Counted from the stretch's first letter, positions 45,810 through 56,781 are shown. The stretch: 64,000 bases of DNA from Roseovarius sp. M141 (GCF_024355225.1 NZ_VCNH01000008.1:806001-870000), one strand, 5' to 3'. Numbers and translations are program-made. The notes: generated by a model from the sequence alone, not told the origin.

Positions 45810-48353
45810 GTGCAGCATCGCGATACCGACATCACGCTTGTCACCCCCGGGGCGCCGATTGGCGCAAACACGCATGGCGGGCGGGCGAAATGCCTGCAAC
45901 GCCTTGCCCGGCTGAAGATGCCGGTGCCGCCGACTGTCGCGCTGTCCTTCAAGGTGGTTCACGGCATTGCGGCGGGCGGCATGCCGGACCTGCGCGCGCT
46001 GCTGTCGATGCTGGACGGCTCGGCGCTGCTTTGCGTGCGGCCCTCGTCGGAAGACGGCGATTGGGGTGGTCCGCGCGCGGTGCTGAATATCGGCATGTCG
46101 GATGCGATGCGCGATGCGCTGGCAGACCGGATCGGCCTCGCTGCCGCGACGCGGCTGTACCTGCGGTTTATCGAAAGCTACGCGATCCACGTGGCGCGGC
46201 TGGACCCCGACATGCTGGACGACATGCCCGACGATCCGGATGATGCAGTGGCCTTTGCGCTGCGGGTCTACCTTGAAGAAACAGAAGAGCCGTTTCCGCA
46301 GGACATCGCCGTGCAACTGGCCGAGGTCCTGCGCTCCATGGCGCGCGCGTGGGAGGGAACGACCGCCCGCCTTCTGCGGCAGGCCAAGGGCGCGCCGGCG
46401 GATGCGGGGCTGGGCCTTGTGGTGCAGGAAATGGCCATCGGCCTTGGCCATGGCGAGAGCGGCAGCGGCGTGATGCAGCTGGTCAACAGCAAATCGGGCG
46501 CGCGCCAGATCACCGGGCGCTACCTCAGCCAAAGCCAGGGCCGCGATGCGCTGAGCGGCACAAACGGCACGATCTATCTGGAGCGCGATGCGCGCGGCCC
46601 GTCACTGGAAGACCTCGCGCCCGAGGCGTTCGCACAGCTGAAATCGCATCTGGTGCTTATGCGCGAAAAGCTGCGCGAGGAAATGCAGGCCGAATTCACC
46701 ATTGAAAACGGCAAGCTTCACCTTTTGGATGGTATGCGCGTGGCGCGCAACGCGCGCGCCGCCGTCAGCATCGCCGTGGCGCTGGCCGAGGATCGCATCA
46801 TCACCCGCGAAGAGGCGCTGATGCGGATCGAGCCGCGCGCGCTGAACGAATTGTTGCACCGGCAGGTCGATCCCGAGGCCCGCCGCGACGTTCTGGCGCG
46901 CGGTGTTGCCGCCAGCCCCGGCGCGGCCACCGGCAAGATCGTGTTCACCGCCGAGGCGTCGCAAGCCGCCGCTGCGCGCAGCGAGGCCTGCGTGCTGGTG
47001 CGGCGCGAAACCAGCCCCGAGGATATCCGCGGCATGCATGCCGCCGTCGCGGTCCTGACCGAACGCGGGGGGATGACCAGCCACGCGGCCGTGATCGGGC
47101 GCGGCATCGGCCTGCCTTGCGTGGTCGGCGCGTCCTCGATGCGGTTTCAGACGGCGGCGCGCAAGCTGACGGCGCCCGATGGCCGGGTGTTGAAGGAAGG
47201 CGATGAAATCACCATCGATGGCACCAATGGCGAGGTGCTGTTCGGGCAGGCGCCGCTGCTGGACGCGGGCCATGATGACAGTTTTCAGGTGCTGATGGCA
47301 TGGGCCGACGACGTGCGCGACATCGCCGTGCGCGCCAATGCCGACACGCCCATGGACGCCAAGATGGCCCGAAATTTCAACGCGCACGGCATCGGCCTGT
47401 GCCGGACCGAGCACATGTTTTTCGAGGAAGGCCGCCTGCGCGTCATGCGCGAGATGATCTTTGCCGGCACCAGCCCCGACCGCGCGGCGGCGCTGGAGCG
47501 GCTTTTGCCCATGCAGCGCGGCGATTTTGCCGATCTGTTCCGTATCATGCAGGATCAACCGGTCTGCATCCGCCTGCTCGACCCGCCGCTGCACGAATTC
47601 CTGCCCAGCGACCGCGCCGGGCATCGCGCGCTGGCCGAGGCGCTGGATCTGCCGCTGAGCACGGTTATTCGCCGGGTCGAGGCGCTGTCGGAATACAACC
47701 CCATGCTGGGCATGCGCGGCGTTCGGCTGGGCATCACGGTGCCTGAAATCTACGAAATGCAGGTGCGCGCCATTTTTGAGGCGACGATCAAGGTCGCGAG
47801 CGAGGGCGTGCAGATCGTGCCCGAAGTCATGATCCCTCTGGTATCCGCCAGTCGCGAGGTCGAACTGGTCAAGGCGCGCGTCGATGCTGTGGCCGCCGCC
47901 GTGCGCAGCGAGACGGGACAGGATTTTGCCTACCGCCTGGGCGTCATGGTCGAAACGCCACGCGCCGCGCTGCGGGCGGGCGATATCGCGCCGCAGGTGT
48001 CGTTCCTCAGCTTTGGCACGAACGATCTGACACAGATGACCTACGGTCTCAGCCGTGACGACGCCGGACGCTTCATGTCCGACTATGTCAAGCAGGGTGT
48101 CTACGCTGAGGATCCGTTTCATACACTGGATCTGGACGGCGTGGCCGAACTGCTGAGCATCGGGGCCGAGCGCGCGCGCGCGGCCAAACCGGGAATCACG
48201 CTGTCGATTTGCGGCGAACATGGCGGCAATCCCGAATCGATTGCCTTTTGCCGGGCGGCGGGATTCGATTATGTGTCCTGTTCGCCCTTCCGCGTGCCGG
48301 TGGCGCGGCTGGCTGCCGCCCAATTGGCGGTGCGGGACAAGATCGGGGAGTAA
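45810..48353 (+). CDS. ppdK: Pyruvate phosphate dikinase-like PEP enzyme
   Basis: PEP-utilising enzyme of about 847 residues. The swivelling phosphohistidine domain has TERGGMTSHAAVIGRGIGLPCVV (catalytic His in TSHA). The PEP/pyruvate barrel has GLCRTEHMFFEEGRL, LGVMVETPRAALRAGDIA, FLSFGTNDLTQMTYGLSRDD and CGEHGGNP, all as in PPDK. The N-terminal nucleotide-binding domain is short and diverged: canonical RSGARASMPGMMDTVLNLG is replaced by CVRPSSEDGDWGGPRAVLNI. I chose the GTG at 45810, with AAAGG seven bases upstream; ATGs at 45762, 45780 and 45795 are alternatives. It follows glyS, an order common in this family. Confidence 0.88.
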   Translation: MQHRDTDITLVTPGAPIGANTHGGRAKCLQRLARLKMPVPPTVALSFKVVHGIAAGGMPDLRALLSMLDGSALLCVRPSSEDGDWGGPRAVLNIGMSDAMRDALADRIGLAAATRLYLRFIESYAIHVARLDPDMLDDMPDDPDDAVAFALRVYLEETEEPFPQDIAVQLAEVLRSMARAWEGTTARLLRQAKGAPADAGLGLVVQEMAIGLGHGESGSGVMQLVNSKSGARQITGRYLSQSQGRDALSGTNGTIYLERDARGPSLEDLAPEAFAQLKSHLVLMREKLREEMQAEFTIENGKLHLLDGMRVARNARAAVSIAVALAEDRIITREEALMRIEPRALNELLHRQVDPEARRDVLARGVAASPGAATGKIVFTAEASQAAAARSEACVLVRRETSPEDIRGMHAAVAVLTERGGMTSHAAVIGRGIGLPCVVGASSMRFQTAARKLTAPDGRVLKEGDEITIDGTNGEVLFGQAPLLDAGHDDSFQVLMAWADDVRDIAVRANADTPMDAKMARNFNAHGIGLCRTEHMFFEEGRLRVMREMIFAGTSPDRAAALERLLPMQRGDFADLFRIMQDQPVCIRLLDPPLHEFLPSDRAGHRALAEALDLPLSTVIRRVEALSEYNPMLGMRGVRLGITVPEIYEMQVRAIFEATIKVASEGVQIVPEVMIPLVSASREVELVKARVDAVAAAVRSETGQDFAYRLGVMVETPRAALRAGDIAPQVSFLSFGTNDLTQMTYGLSRDDAGRFMSDYVKQGVYAEDPFHTLDLDGVAELLSIGAERARAAKPGITLSICGEHGGNPESIAFCRAAGFDYVSCSPFRVPVARLAAAQLAVRDKIGE

Positions 48354-48528
48354 CGCCCTTGATATCCCACTATATAATGGGTAAAGGGCCGGTGTTTACA
48401 CCACCGCCCATCGGCGGAATACGGCACGAAACCGCCCAAAATCGGCGCGGACTGGACGGGTGCGGCCAAAATCGGTAGGTCGCCCTGATCCTGGGGGGCG
48501 TGGCCTCTCGTTATTCGCAGGTTGACCC
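48354..48528 (+). promoter_or_regulatory. Intergenic region with TATAAT-centred palindrome and 30-base-spaced repeats
   Basis: CCCACTATATAATGGG (48366-48381) is an inverted repeat with TATAAT at its centre. CCAAAATCGG occurs at 48436-48445 and again at 48466-48475, exactly 30 bases apart. No -35 match lies at the correct distance from TATAAT, so this is a candidate operator/promoter zone only. Confidence 0.4.
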
Positions 48529-49155
48529 ATGTCACCGAGTCTCAGATATATTGCCGTCGCGCTGGCCCTTGCGCTGACATCCGTCCTGCCCGCCGGGGCG
48601 GATACCGCTATCGCAAAACTGCTGGGGCAGGAACGTCGCGGCCTCAGTGCCATGTCCCAGACCCGTGTCGCCAGCTACCTCAAGGCGCCGGCCGCTACCT
48701 CGGGCTATACCCGTGAGTGGCTGGATTCCCAGCGCCCGGTCAAGGGCGGCGAGGATTGGCGCTGCCTGTCCGAGGCGCTGTATTTCGAGGCGCGCGGCGA
48801 GACGGTCAAAGGCCAGTTTGCCGTTGCCGAAGTGATCCTGAACCGCGTCGACAGCCCGCGCTATCCGGGCACCGTCTGCGGTGTCGTCAAGCAGGGCACC
48901 GGCCAGCTATATGCCTGCCAGTTCACCTATACCTGCGATGGCCGCGCCGAAGTCATCGCCGAGCCGCGCGCGTTCGAGCGCGTCGGCAAGATCGCGGAGA
49001 TCATGGTCAGCGGCGCGGAACGCCCGCTGACGGGCGGCGCAACGCATTATCACACCAGATCGGTCAGCCCCGGCTGGGCCCGCGTTTTCCCGCGTACCGC
49101 GTCCATCGGAACCCATTATTTTTACAAGCAACCGACGCGGCTGTCGCAGAACTGA
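48529..49155 (+). CDS. Cell wall hydrolase, SleB/CwlJ family
   Basis: 208 residues. Signal peptide (about 1-24, IAVALALALTSVLPAGADT) then a Hydrolase_2 domain (about 85-200). CLSEALYFEARGETVKGQFA contains the expected catalytic glutamate, followed by VAEVILNRVDSPRYPGTVCG, CQFTYTCDG and a C-terminal THYHTRSVSPGWAR. Lytic transglycosylase-like hydrolases of this group act on peptidoglycan; in non-sporeformers they serve wall turnover. Confidence 0.93.
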   Translation: MSPSLRYIAVALALALTSVLPAGADTAIAKLLGQERRGLSAMSQTRVASYLKAPAATSGYTREWLDSQRPVKGGEDWRCLSEALYFEARGETVKGQFAVAEVILNRVDSPRYPGTVCGVVKQGTGQLYACQFTYTCDGRAEVIAEPRAFERVGKIAEIMVSGAERPLTGGATHYHTRSVSPGWARVFPRTASIGTHYFYKQPTRLSQN

Positions 49156-49254
49156 CCCTGTGCACCGCTTTGCGGATTTGTGCGCGGTCCGGCGCCATGC
49201 TAAGTCGCGATCAGCGCGGATGTTCTCGCGCCGCGCAACCAGCAGGAATACGCG

Positions 49255-50187
49255 ATGAGCGATGAGATTTCACTGGCCTTCGGGCATCCGGACGCCCGTG
49301 CCGAGGCGACGGCGCCCGATGGCCCGCTTGACCGCATTTCCCTGCGCGATCACATGGTCGAGGTCGAAATAGGCGCCTTTCAGGCGGAGCGGGGCATCAC
49401 CCAGCGCATTTGCTTCAATGTCGTGGTCGAAGTGCGCCCGGCGGGCGAGGATCTGGAGGATGACGTCGATCGCATCCTCAGCTATGACCGCGTGACCGAG
49501 GCGATTGCCGCCGAACTGGCCGAAGAGCGGTTGAACCTGCTGGAAACCTTGGCCGAGAATGTGGCCGAGCGTATTTTGGCCGAACCGCAGGCCGTGCGCA
49601 CCTTTGTGCGTATCGAAAAGCTGGATCGAGGGCCGGGCGCGCTGGGCGTTGAAATCGTCCGCTCGGTCAGCGATCTGGCGACCAAGCCGGTCGGCGCACA
49701 TGATCAGACCGCACCGCGCCCGCATGTCGTATTTCTCAGCAATGGCGCCGTGAAATCCCCCAACCTGATCCGTTGGCTGGACCAGCTGGAGCAGCGCGCC
49801 GAGCCAGTGATTCTATGCGTTGGACGTGCCGATGTGATGCCGCCCCAGACCGGTCACCGCATGACCCAGCGCCGGGTGGACCTGTTGGCGATCGAGCAGA
49901 ACGCATGGGTGCTGGCCGGGCGCGACGATCGCTTTGTCGTGGTCGACACGCGGACCGAGCTGGACTGGGCCATGCGTCACGGCCGGATCAGCGTCTGGGC
50001 GCCGTCCAAGATTGTGCTGGACGCTGTCGACGGGCCGACCGTCGGCCCCGACAAGCCCGTCGCACTGGCCGCGTGGTTCGCAGGGCATATGGACGCCTCC
50101 GACCTATTGCTGATCGGTGAAGATCCGCCCGAAAATGGTGCCAAGGTACCCGTTCTGGTGCAGGACATCGCGCAATCGGGGCTGTGA
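49255..50187 (+). CDS. folB: Dihydroneopterin aldolase fused to an amino-acid-kinase-like domain
   Basis: 310 residues, about 2.5 times the usual FolB length. Residues about 25-140 are a complete FolB tunnel-fold domain: SLRDHMVEVEIGAFQAERGI, the tyrosine in LSYDRV, NLLETLAENVAERIL and the catalytic lysine region RIEKLDRGPGALGVEI. Residues about 155-305 resemble an amino-acid/uridylate-kinase fold in order and pattern: VVFLSNGAVKSPNLIRWLDQ, LLAIEQNAWVLAGRDDRFVV, ISVWAPSKIVLDAVDGP, then ALAAWFAGHMDASDLLLIGE. The kinase half lacks an obvious complete phosphate loop. Produces 6-hydroxymethyl-dihydropterin for folate. Its stop is one base before the folP start, so the folate role is firm; the extra domain's role is unknown. 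Confidence 0.9.
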   Translation: MSDEISLAFGHPDARAEATAPDGPLDRISLRDHMVEVEIGAFQAERGITQRICFNVVVEVRPAGEDLEDDVDRILSYDRVTEAIAAELAEERLNLLETLAENVAERILAEPQAVRTFVRIEKLDRGPGALGVEIVRSVSDLATKPVGAHDQTAPRPHVVFLSNGAVKSPNLIRWLDQLEQRAEPVILCVGRADVMPPQTGHRMTQRRVDLLAIEQNAWVLAGRDDRFVVVDTRTELDWAMRHGRISVWAPSKIVLDAVDGPTVGPDKPVALAAWFAGHMDASDLLLIGEDPPENGAKVPVLVQDIAQSGL

Positions 50188-50188
50188 G

Positions 50189-51202
50189 ATGAGCCGCGTC
50201 TACTACCGCCCTATCGCGCAGACCGATCCCTGCCGCCCGGCGGGCGCATTGCCGCTGGCGGGGGGCTGGACATGGTTTGACCGCGCCGAGCGTCTGACCC
50301 GCGATGGCGGCAGTGATCTGATCGCAGCCCACGATATTCCGGGCGACGTGCGTGACCGCCTGATCGCGCCGCGCGCGCCGGTTGCGCGGCTGGGGTTCGA
50401 TGCGCCGCGCCTTATGGGTATCCTCAACGTGACGCCTGACAGCTTTTCCGATGGCGGCCAGTTCAATGGTTCCGAGGCTGCACTGGCGCAGGCCCATGCC
50501 ATGGCCGAGGTGGGCGCGGACATGATCGATGTGGGGGGCGAATCGACTCGCCCCGGCTCTCTTCCGGTGCCGCCCGAGGAAGAGATCGCGCGCACAGCGC
50601 CCGTCATCGCCGCCATCCGTGCAGGGCTGCAAACGCCGATCTCCATCGACACGCGCAAGGCGTCCGTCGCCAGCGCGGCAATCGCGGCAGGGGCAGATCT
50701 GGTCAATGACGTGTCGGGATTTACCTACGATTCGGCGCTTGCGCCATGGTGCGCCGAGGCCGGCCTGCCGGTTTGCGTGATGCATGCGCAAGGCGATCCG
50801 CAGACGATGCAGGACAATCCGGTCTACGATCATGTGACGCTGGATGTCTTTGATTTCCTGTCGGGCCGGATCGACGCGCTGGTGGTGCAGGGTGTCGCCC
50901 GGTCGCAGATCATTGTCGATCCCGGTATCGGATTCGGCAAGACACAGGCGCATAACCTGACCTTGCTCAGCCAGCTCAGCCTCTTTCACGGTCTTGGCTG
51001 TCCCGTCCTTCTGGGCGCCTCGCGCAAGAAATTCATCGCCACCATCGGCGCCGCCCCGGATACTGCGGCGCGCATGCCCGGTTCGGTCGCCGTGGCGCTG
51101 GCGGGGGTCGCGCAGGGCGTGCAGATCATCCGTGTGCATGACGTGGCGGCGACGCGGTCTGCCATTGCGTTGTGGCGGGCGACGACATCCGGACGCCACT
51201 GA
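50189..51202 (+). CDS. folP: Dihydropteroate synthase
   Basis: Joins pteridine diphosphate with p-aminobenzoate, the sulfonamide target. 337 residues, of which the first about 70 are an N-terminal extension with a Trp/Arg-rich segment (GGWTWFDRAERLTRDGG). The TIM barrel starts at RLMGILNVTPDSFSDGG, then DMIDVGGESTRPGS, ISIDTRKASVA, LVNDVSGF, IIVDPGIGFGKTQAHN and PVLLGASRKKFI. The ATG at 50189 follows the folB stop by one base. Downstream is a convergent transporter gene; glmM, the usual next gene, is absent. Confidence 0.96.
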   Translation: MSRVYYRPIAQTDPCRPAGALPLAGGWTWFDRAERLTRDGGSDLIAAHDIPGDVRDRLIAPRAPVARLGFDAPRLMGILNVTPDSFSDGGQFNGSEAALAQAHAMAEVGADMIDVGGESTRPGSLPVPPEEEIARTAPVIAAIRAGLQTPISIDTRKASVASAAIAAGADLVNDVSGFTYDSALAPWCAEAGLPVCVMHAQGDPQTMQDNPVYDHVTLDVFDFLSGRIDALVVQGVARSQIIVDPGIGFGKTQAHNLTLLSQLSLFHGLGCPVLLGASRKKFIATIGAAPDTAARMPGSVAVALAGVAQGVQIIRVHDVAATRSAIALWRATTSGRH

Positions 51203-51220
51203 GATTATTCGCGAATACTC

Positions 51221-52147
51221 TCAGGCCCGGCGGCGAGCGGTGAACAGGCGTCGCAGCGCCCCCGCCTGGCTGAGGCCGAGGCCGAACAGGATCAGCAGTA
51301 ATGCCCAATAGATGTTGGTCGGCAGCTCCTCGCCCAGAAAAACGATGCCCAGCATCATCGACCACAGCGGCACCTGATAATTCAGCAATGACATGAACAC
51401 TGGCCCGGCGCTGCGGATCACTTGCACCAGCAGCAATTGCGCCGTGCCGGTCGGCAGCGTGCCCAGGTACAGCAGCGCCAGAAGGCTGGTGGTCGGAACG
51501 CTGTCGGGGATGCCTTCGACCATCAGGGCATAGGGCACGAACAGCGCCGCTGCGATGGTCAGCGCTGCTGCGGACAGCGATATCATGTCCACATCCGGGC
51601 ATAGCCGCGTGAGGATTGCGCCGATCGCATAGCTGAGCGCAGCCGCAACGCAGGCAATCCGCGCCGTCAGTTCGAACTCGGTGCCCGTCGCCGCAAAGGC
51701 AGCGGGGCCGATCAGCACGACCACCCCACAGGTGCCGATCATGAACCCGATGAAGCGGCGCAGGTTCATCCGGTCGCCCGGCACCAGAAAATGCGCCAGC
51801 GGCAGAATCAGCAATGGCACTATCGCCATGCAGACCCCGGCAAAGCCCGAGGCGACGAATTGCTGGCTCCAGCTGAGCAGGAAGAACGGCAATGCGTTGG
51901 TGAAAATGCCCATGCCGAGGGCAAAGCTCCAGACAATCCCGGCGCCCTTGCCGCGGATGGGTGGCAGGCCGGTGCCACGCGCGTAGGCGATGGTCAGCAG
52001 CAAGATCGCCCCGAGGCCCAGACGCGATGCAACCACCAGACGCGGGCCGACGCCCTCGAGGGCGAGCTTGGTAAACATGAACGCGGCGCCGAACATGGCA
52101 CCGAGAATCACAAGGCGCAGCCAATTGATCGGACTGATGGGTGTCAT
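51221..52147 (-). CDS. EamA/DMT family transporter
   Basis: Ten-helix drug/metabolite transporter superfamily member, about 308 residues with two EamA repeats (about 1-135 and 150-295). Start ATG at 52147 (MTPISPINWLRLV) preferred because the ATG at 52183 lies inside the ilvC terminator hairpin. Substrate unknown; the group includes amino-acid and metabolite exporters. It is close behind ilvC, so limited read-through could express it. Confidence 0.9.
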   Translation of the reverse strand: MTPISPINWLRLVILGAMFGAAFMFTKLALEGVGPRLVVASRLGLGAILLLTIAYARGTGLPPIRGKGAGIVWSFALGMGIFTNALPFFLLSWSQQFVASGFAGVCMAIVPLLILPLAHFLVPGDRMNLRRFIGFMIGTCGVVVLIGPAAFAATGTEFELTARIACVAAALSYAIGAILTRLCPDVDMISLSAAALTIAAALFVPYALMVEGIPDSVPTTSLLALLYLGTLPTGTAQLLLVQVIRSAGPVFMSLLNYQVPLWSMMLGIVFLGEELPTNIYWALLLILFGLGLSQAGALRRLFTARRRA

Positions 52148-52170
52148 GGCCTCGGCCCCGCGTTTGGACG

Positions 52171-52200
52171 TTAAAAAGGGCACCCGGCGACCGGATGCCC
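52171..52200 (-). terminator. ilvC: Intrinsic terminator of ilvC
   Basis: On the minus strand GGGCATCCGG, loop TCG, CCGGGTGCCC, then TTTTTAA. One mismatch-free ten-base stem apart from a single wobble. Confidence 0.85.
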
Positions 52201-52223
52201 CTTCGATGGTAATGTCGGTGCGA

Positions 52224-53828
<1,605 letters not shown>

Positions 53829-53832
<4 letters not shown>

Positions 53833-54287
53833 TTGATCTGGATGAGACGGACCGCCGGATCTTGCGTGCGCTGGTGGCGGACGCCACGCAGAACGCCAGC
53901 GCGCTGGGGCGCAAGCTGGGCCTGTCGCAGCCCGCAACGTGGCGGCGGGTGAAGCGGCTGTATGATACGGGCGTGATCAAGGGGCAGCGTCTGGATCTGG
54001 ACCGCGAGCGGCTGGGATTCGGCGTCGCCGTGTTTCTGGGGATCAAGCTGGCGACCAAGGGGCGCGTCAGCCTTGATGATTTCGAGCGGGCGGTCAGCGC
54101 CATTCCCGAAGTGCAGAGTGTCGAGCATATTCTGGGCGTCTATGATTATCGCCTGCGGGTTGTCGCGCGGGATATCAGCGATTTCGAGCGCGTCCTGCGG
54201 CGCCGGATCATGACGCTGCCCGGCGTCGGCGATGTCGAGGCCAACGTTTTGCTGAGCGAGGAGCGCAGGCCCGGCCCTATCGGGTAA
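53829..54287 (+). CDS. Lrp/AsnC family transcriptional regulator (2)
   Basis: 152 residues with GTG start overlapping the previous stop by four bases. Same layout as its neighbour: HTH (DETDRRILRALVADATQNAS, SQPATWRRVKRLYDTGVIKG), RAM domain (PEVQSVEHILGVYDYRLRVV). The two are clearly diverged duplicates. Translational coupling suggests they act together, perhaps as hetero-oligomers. The class V aminotransferase 79 bases downstream is a plausible target. Confidence 0.93.
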
Positions 54288-54366
54288 TATTAGTATGCCG
54301 ATGTATCCGTTGCCATTGCGATTGTTGCGCGCTAACAGTTGGCAAACCTAATCCCGGAGATGCAAT

Positions 54367-55494
54367 ATGACTGCCCTTCTCGATACTGTCGATCCCGATG
54401 GCCTGCTGGAATATTCGGTGGTGTTCACCGACCGGTCGCTGAACCATATGTCGGCCGCCTTTCAGGGCGTAATGCGCGATATTTCAGGAATGCTGAAAGA
54501 TGTGTATAACGCCGATGCCGTGGCGCTGATCCCCGGCGGCGGCAGCTATGCGATGGAGGCGGTCGCGCGCCAGTTTGGCAGCGATGCGCATGCGCTGATC
54601 GTGCGCAACGGCTGGTTTTCCTATCGCTGGACGCAAATTTTCGACGCGGGCAAGTTTACGTCCGAGGAAACCGTTTGCATGGCGCGCCAGTCGGGCAATG
54701 ATGCCACCGCGCCATTTGCTCCGGCTCCGATCGAAGAGGTAACGGCGCGTATCCGCGAGGCCAAGCCGGACGTGGTGTTCGCGCCGCATGTGGAAACTTC
54801 GGCGGGGATCATCCTGCCCGATGACTACCTCAAGGCGCTTGCGGATGCGGCGCATGACGTGGGCGCGCTGTTGGTGTTGGATAGCATCGCGTCGGGCTGT
54901 GCCTGGGTCGATATGAAGGCCACCGGCGTCGATGTACTGATCTCGGCCCCGCAAAAGGGCTGGTCGGCCTCACCCTCGGCGGGGATGGTGATGATGTCGC
55001 AACGTGCGGTGGACCGGATGGAAGGCACGCAGTCCAACAGTTTTGCGATTGACCTCAAGAAGTGGCACCAGATCATGCTGGCCTATGAGAATGGCGGCCA
55101 TGCCTATCACGCCACCATGCCGACCGACGCGCTGCGCGCGTTCCGCGATACCATGCTGGAAACCAAGGAATACGGCTTTGAAAAGCTGCGCGCCGCGCAA
55201 TGGGCGCTGGGTGATGGCGTGCGCGCGATGCTGAAGGAGCGCGGCGTGAAGTCGGTCGCTGCCGAGGGTTTCGGCGCGCCGGGCGTCGTGGTCAGCTACA
55301 CCGACGATCCCGACATCCAGAACGGCAAGAAGTTCGCGGCCGAAGGCCTGCAGATCGCCGCAGGCGTGCCGCTACAGGTGGGTGAACCCGAGGGGTTCCG
55401 TACCTTCCGGTTGGGCCTGTTTGGCCTGGACAAGCTGTACGATGTGGACGGTGCGCTGTCGCGGTTGCGGGCTGCGTTGGACAAGGTGCTTTAG
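54367..55494 (+). CDS. Class V (PLP-dependent) aminotransferase
   Basis: 375 residues, alanine/serine-glyoxylate aminotransferase-like fold. PLP lysine at about residue 197 in SAPQKGWSASPSAG, the aspartate in LLVLDSIASG, and IPGGGSYAMEAVARQF near the N-terminus. Homologues transfer amino groups between amino acids and keto-acids such as glyoxylate or pyruvate; exact substrates unclear. The stop overlaps the convergent monooxygenase stop by four bases. Lies downstream of an Lrp/AsnC pair. Confidence 0.9.
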   Translation: MTALLDTVDPDGLLEYSVVFTDRSLNHMSAAFQGVMRDISGMLKDVYNADAVALIPGGGSYAMEAVARQFGSDAHALIVRNGWFSYRWTQIFDAGKFTSEETVCMARQSGNDATAPFAPAPIEEVTARIREAKPDVVFAPHVETSAGIILPDDYLKALADAAHDVGALLVLDSIASGCAWVDMKATGVDVLISAPQKGWSASPSAGMVMMSQRAVDRMEGTQSNSFAIDLKKWHQIMLAYENGGHAYHATMPTDALRAFRDTMLETKEYGFEKLRAAQWALGDGVRAMLKERGVKSVAAEGFGAPGVVVSYTDDPDIQNGKKFAAEGLQIAAGVPLQVGEPEGFRTFRLGLFGLDKLYDVDGALSRLRAALDKVL

Positions 55495-56702
55495 TCAGCC
55501 GCCTTGTGTCCACGTGCGCCGAGGCCCAGACGCATCAGGCCCCGGCGCACCGGCGCCAACGCATAGAGCGCGTTCAGCCCCATTGCGCGTGCATCGCGCA
55601 GGGGCTGCGCGTCCACCATCGACGCGCGGTTCAGCAGGTCAATGCCGACCGTGCGTGCGACGATATCGGCGTGGCGGGCGCGGTGATAGGCGTCCAGCAT
55701 GGCGGTATCGCCTAAGGTTTCGGGTGACTTTTCCGCCAGATCCAATAGCGCAGCGACATCGGCAAGGCTCATGTTCAGGCCTTGCGCACCGATGGGCGGC
55801 ACGACATGCGCGGCCTCGGCGATCAGCGCGACGCGCTGGGCGCTCATCCGATCCGCGCGCTGGGTGATGATCGGCCACACTGTGCGGCGGCTGGCCAAGG
55901 TTAGCGGGCCGAGGATGTGGCAGGAGCGGATGTTCATCTCGGCCTCGAACGCCGCCTCATTCAGCGCGGCAAGGCGCTGCGCCTCGGCGCCGCGCTCCAT
56001 CCAGACGATGGCTGAAGACGGCATGCCCTCGTGATCGGGCAGCGGGACCAGCGTGAAGGGGCCGCCGCTACGGTGGATTTCGGTCGATACATTTTCGTGC
56101 GGGATCGGGTGCGTGACGGCAAAGGCCAGCGCCTTTTGTCCGTAGCGCGTGGTGCATACGTCGATGCCCGCCGCGCGCCGAATGGGCGAATTGCGCCCGT
56201 CGGCGGCCAGAACCAGCCGCGCGGTGACGCGGGCGCCGTCCGACAGGGTGACGATCGCCTCGTCATCGCGGGTCAGCAGATCGCCGGTGCCGGTGCCGGG
56301 GCGGAACTGGACGCTGGACAATTCACCGATTCGGGCCAGCATTTCGCGGCGCAACAGCCAGTTGGGCAGGTTCCAGCCAAAGGGCAGGTCTGACAGCTCG
56401 TCCGCCGCAAAGGCGCGCACAAGGCGCGGTGTGGCCTCAACCCCGCCCGCGTCGACGATGCGCATGGTCTCAAGTGGCGTGGCATGGGCGGCGAGGCGAT
56501 CCCAGATTCCCGCGCGCGTCAGTAGCGCCTGCGCAGGCTGCAAGAAGGCCGTGCTGCGCAAATCCGAACCTTCCGCTTCGCGGTCGGTGATGGGCGCAGC
56601 GGGATCGACGCATAGCACGGTGAACCCGGCATTGCCGAAAATGCAGGCTGCAGTCAGTCCGGCCACGCCGCCGCCGGAAATCAGAATGTCGAAATCAGCC
56701 AT
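55491..56702 (-). CDS. UbiH/UbiF/COQ6 family FAD-dependent monooxygenase
   Basis: 403-residue aromatic-ring hydroxylase of ubiquinone biosynthesis. FAD fold DILISGGGVAGLTAACIFG, the second FAD motif LVLAADGRNSPIRRAAGI, and VALIAEAAHVVPPIGAQGLN near residue 285. The normal GDAAH motif reads AEAAH here. In Rhodobacterales one or a few UbiH-like enzymes cover all ring positions, so position specificity cannot be inferred. Shares its end with the convergent aminotransferase. Confidence 0.93.
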   Translation of the reverse strand: MADFDILISGGGVAGLTAACIFGNAGFTVLCVDPAAPITDREAEGSDLRSTAFLQPAQALLTRAGIWDRLAAHATPLETMRIVDAGGVEATPRLVRAFAADELSDLPFGWNLPNWLLRREMLARIGELSSVQFRPGTGTGDLLTRDDEAIVTLSDGARVTARLVLAADGRNSPIRRAAGIDVCTTRYGQKALAFAVTHPIPHENVSTEIHRSGGPFTLVPLPDHEGMPSSAIVWMERGAEAQRLAALNEAAFEAEMNIRSCHILGPLTLASRRTVWPIITQRADRMSAQRVALIAEAAHVVPPIGAQGLNMSLADVAALLDLAEKSPETLGDTAMLDAYHRARHADIVARTVGIDLLNRASMVDAQPLRDARAMGLNALYALAPVRRGLMRLGLGARGHKAAD

Positions 56703-56781
56703 ATCGCCCTCTTGCCGTTGATCATTCCGCGCGCGGATACCTTACGGCCGCGCGCGCGCGGACGCCAGTTGGGCGCAGGCC

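Noticed and set aside
48359..48378. TTGATA and TATAAT as a sigma70 promoter
   Set aside because: The two hexamers are only 8 bases apart, too close for a -35/-10 pair.
52148..52183. Earlier start for the EamA transporter
   Set aside because: The upstream ATG lies in the stem of the ilvC terminator and adds non-homologous residues.
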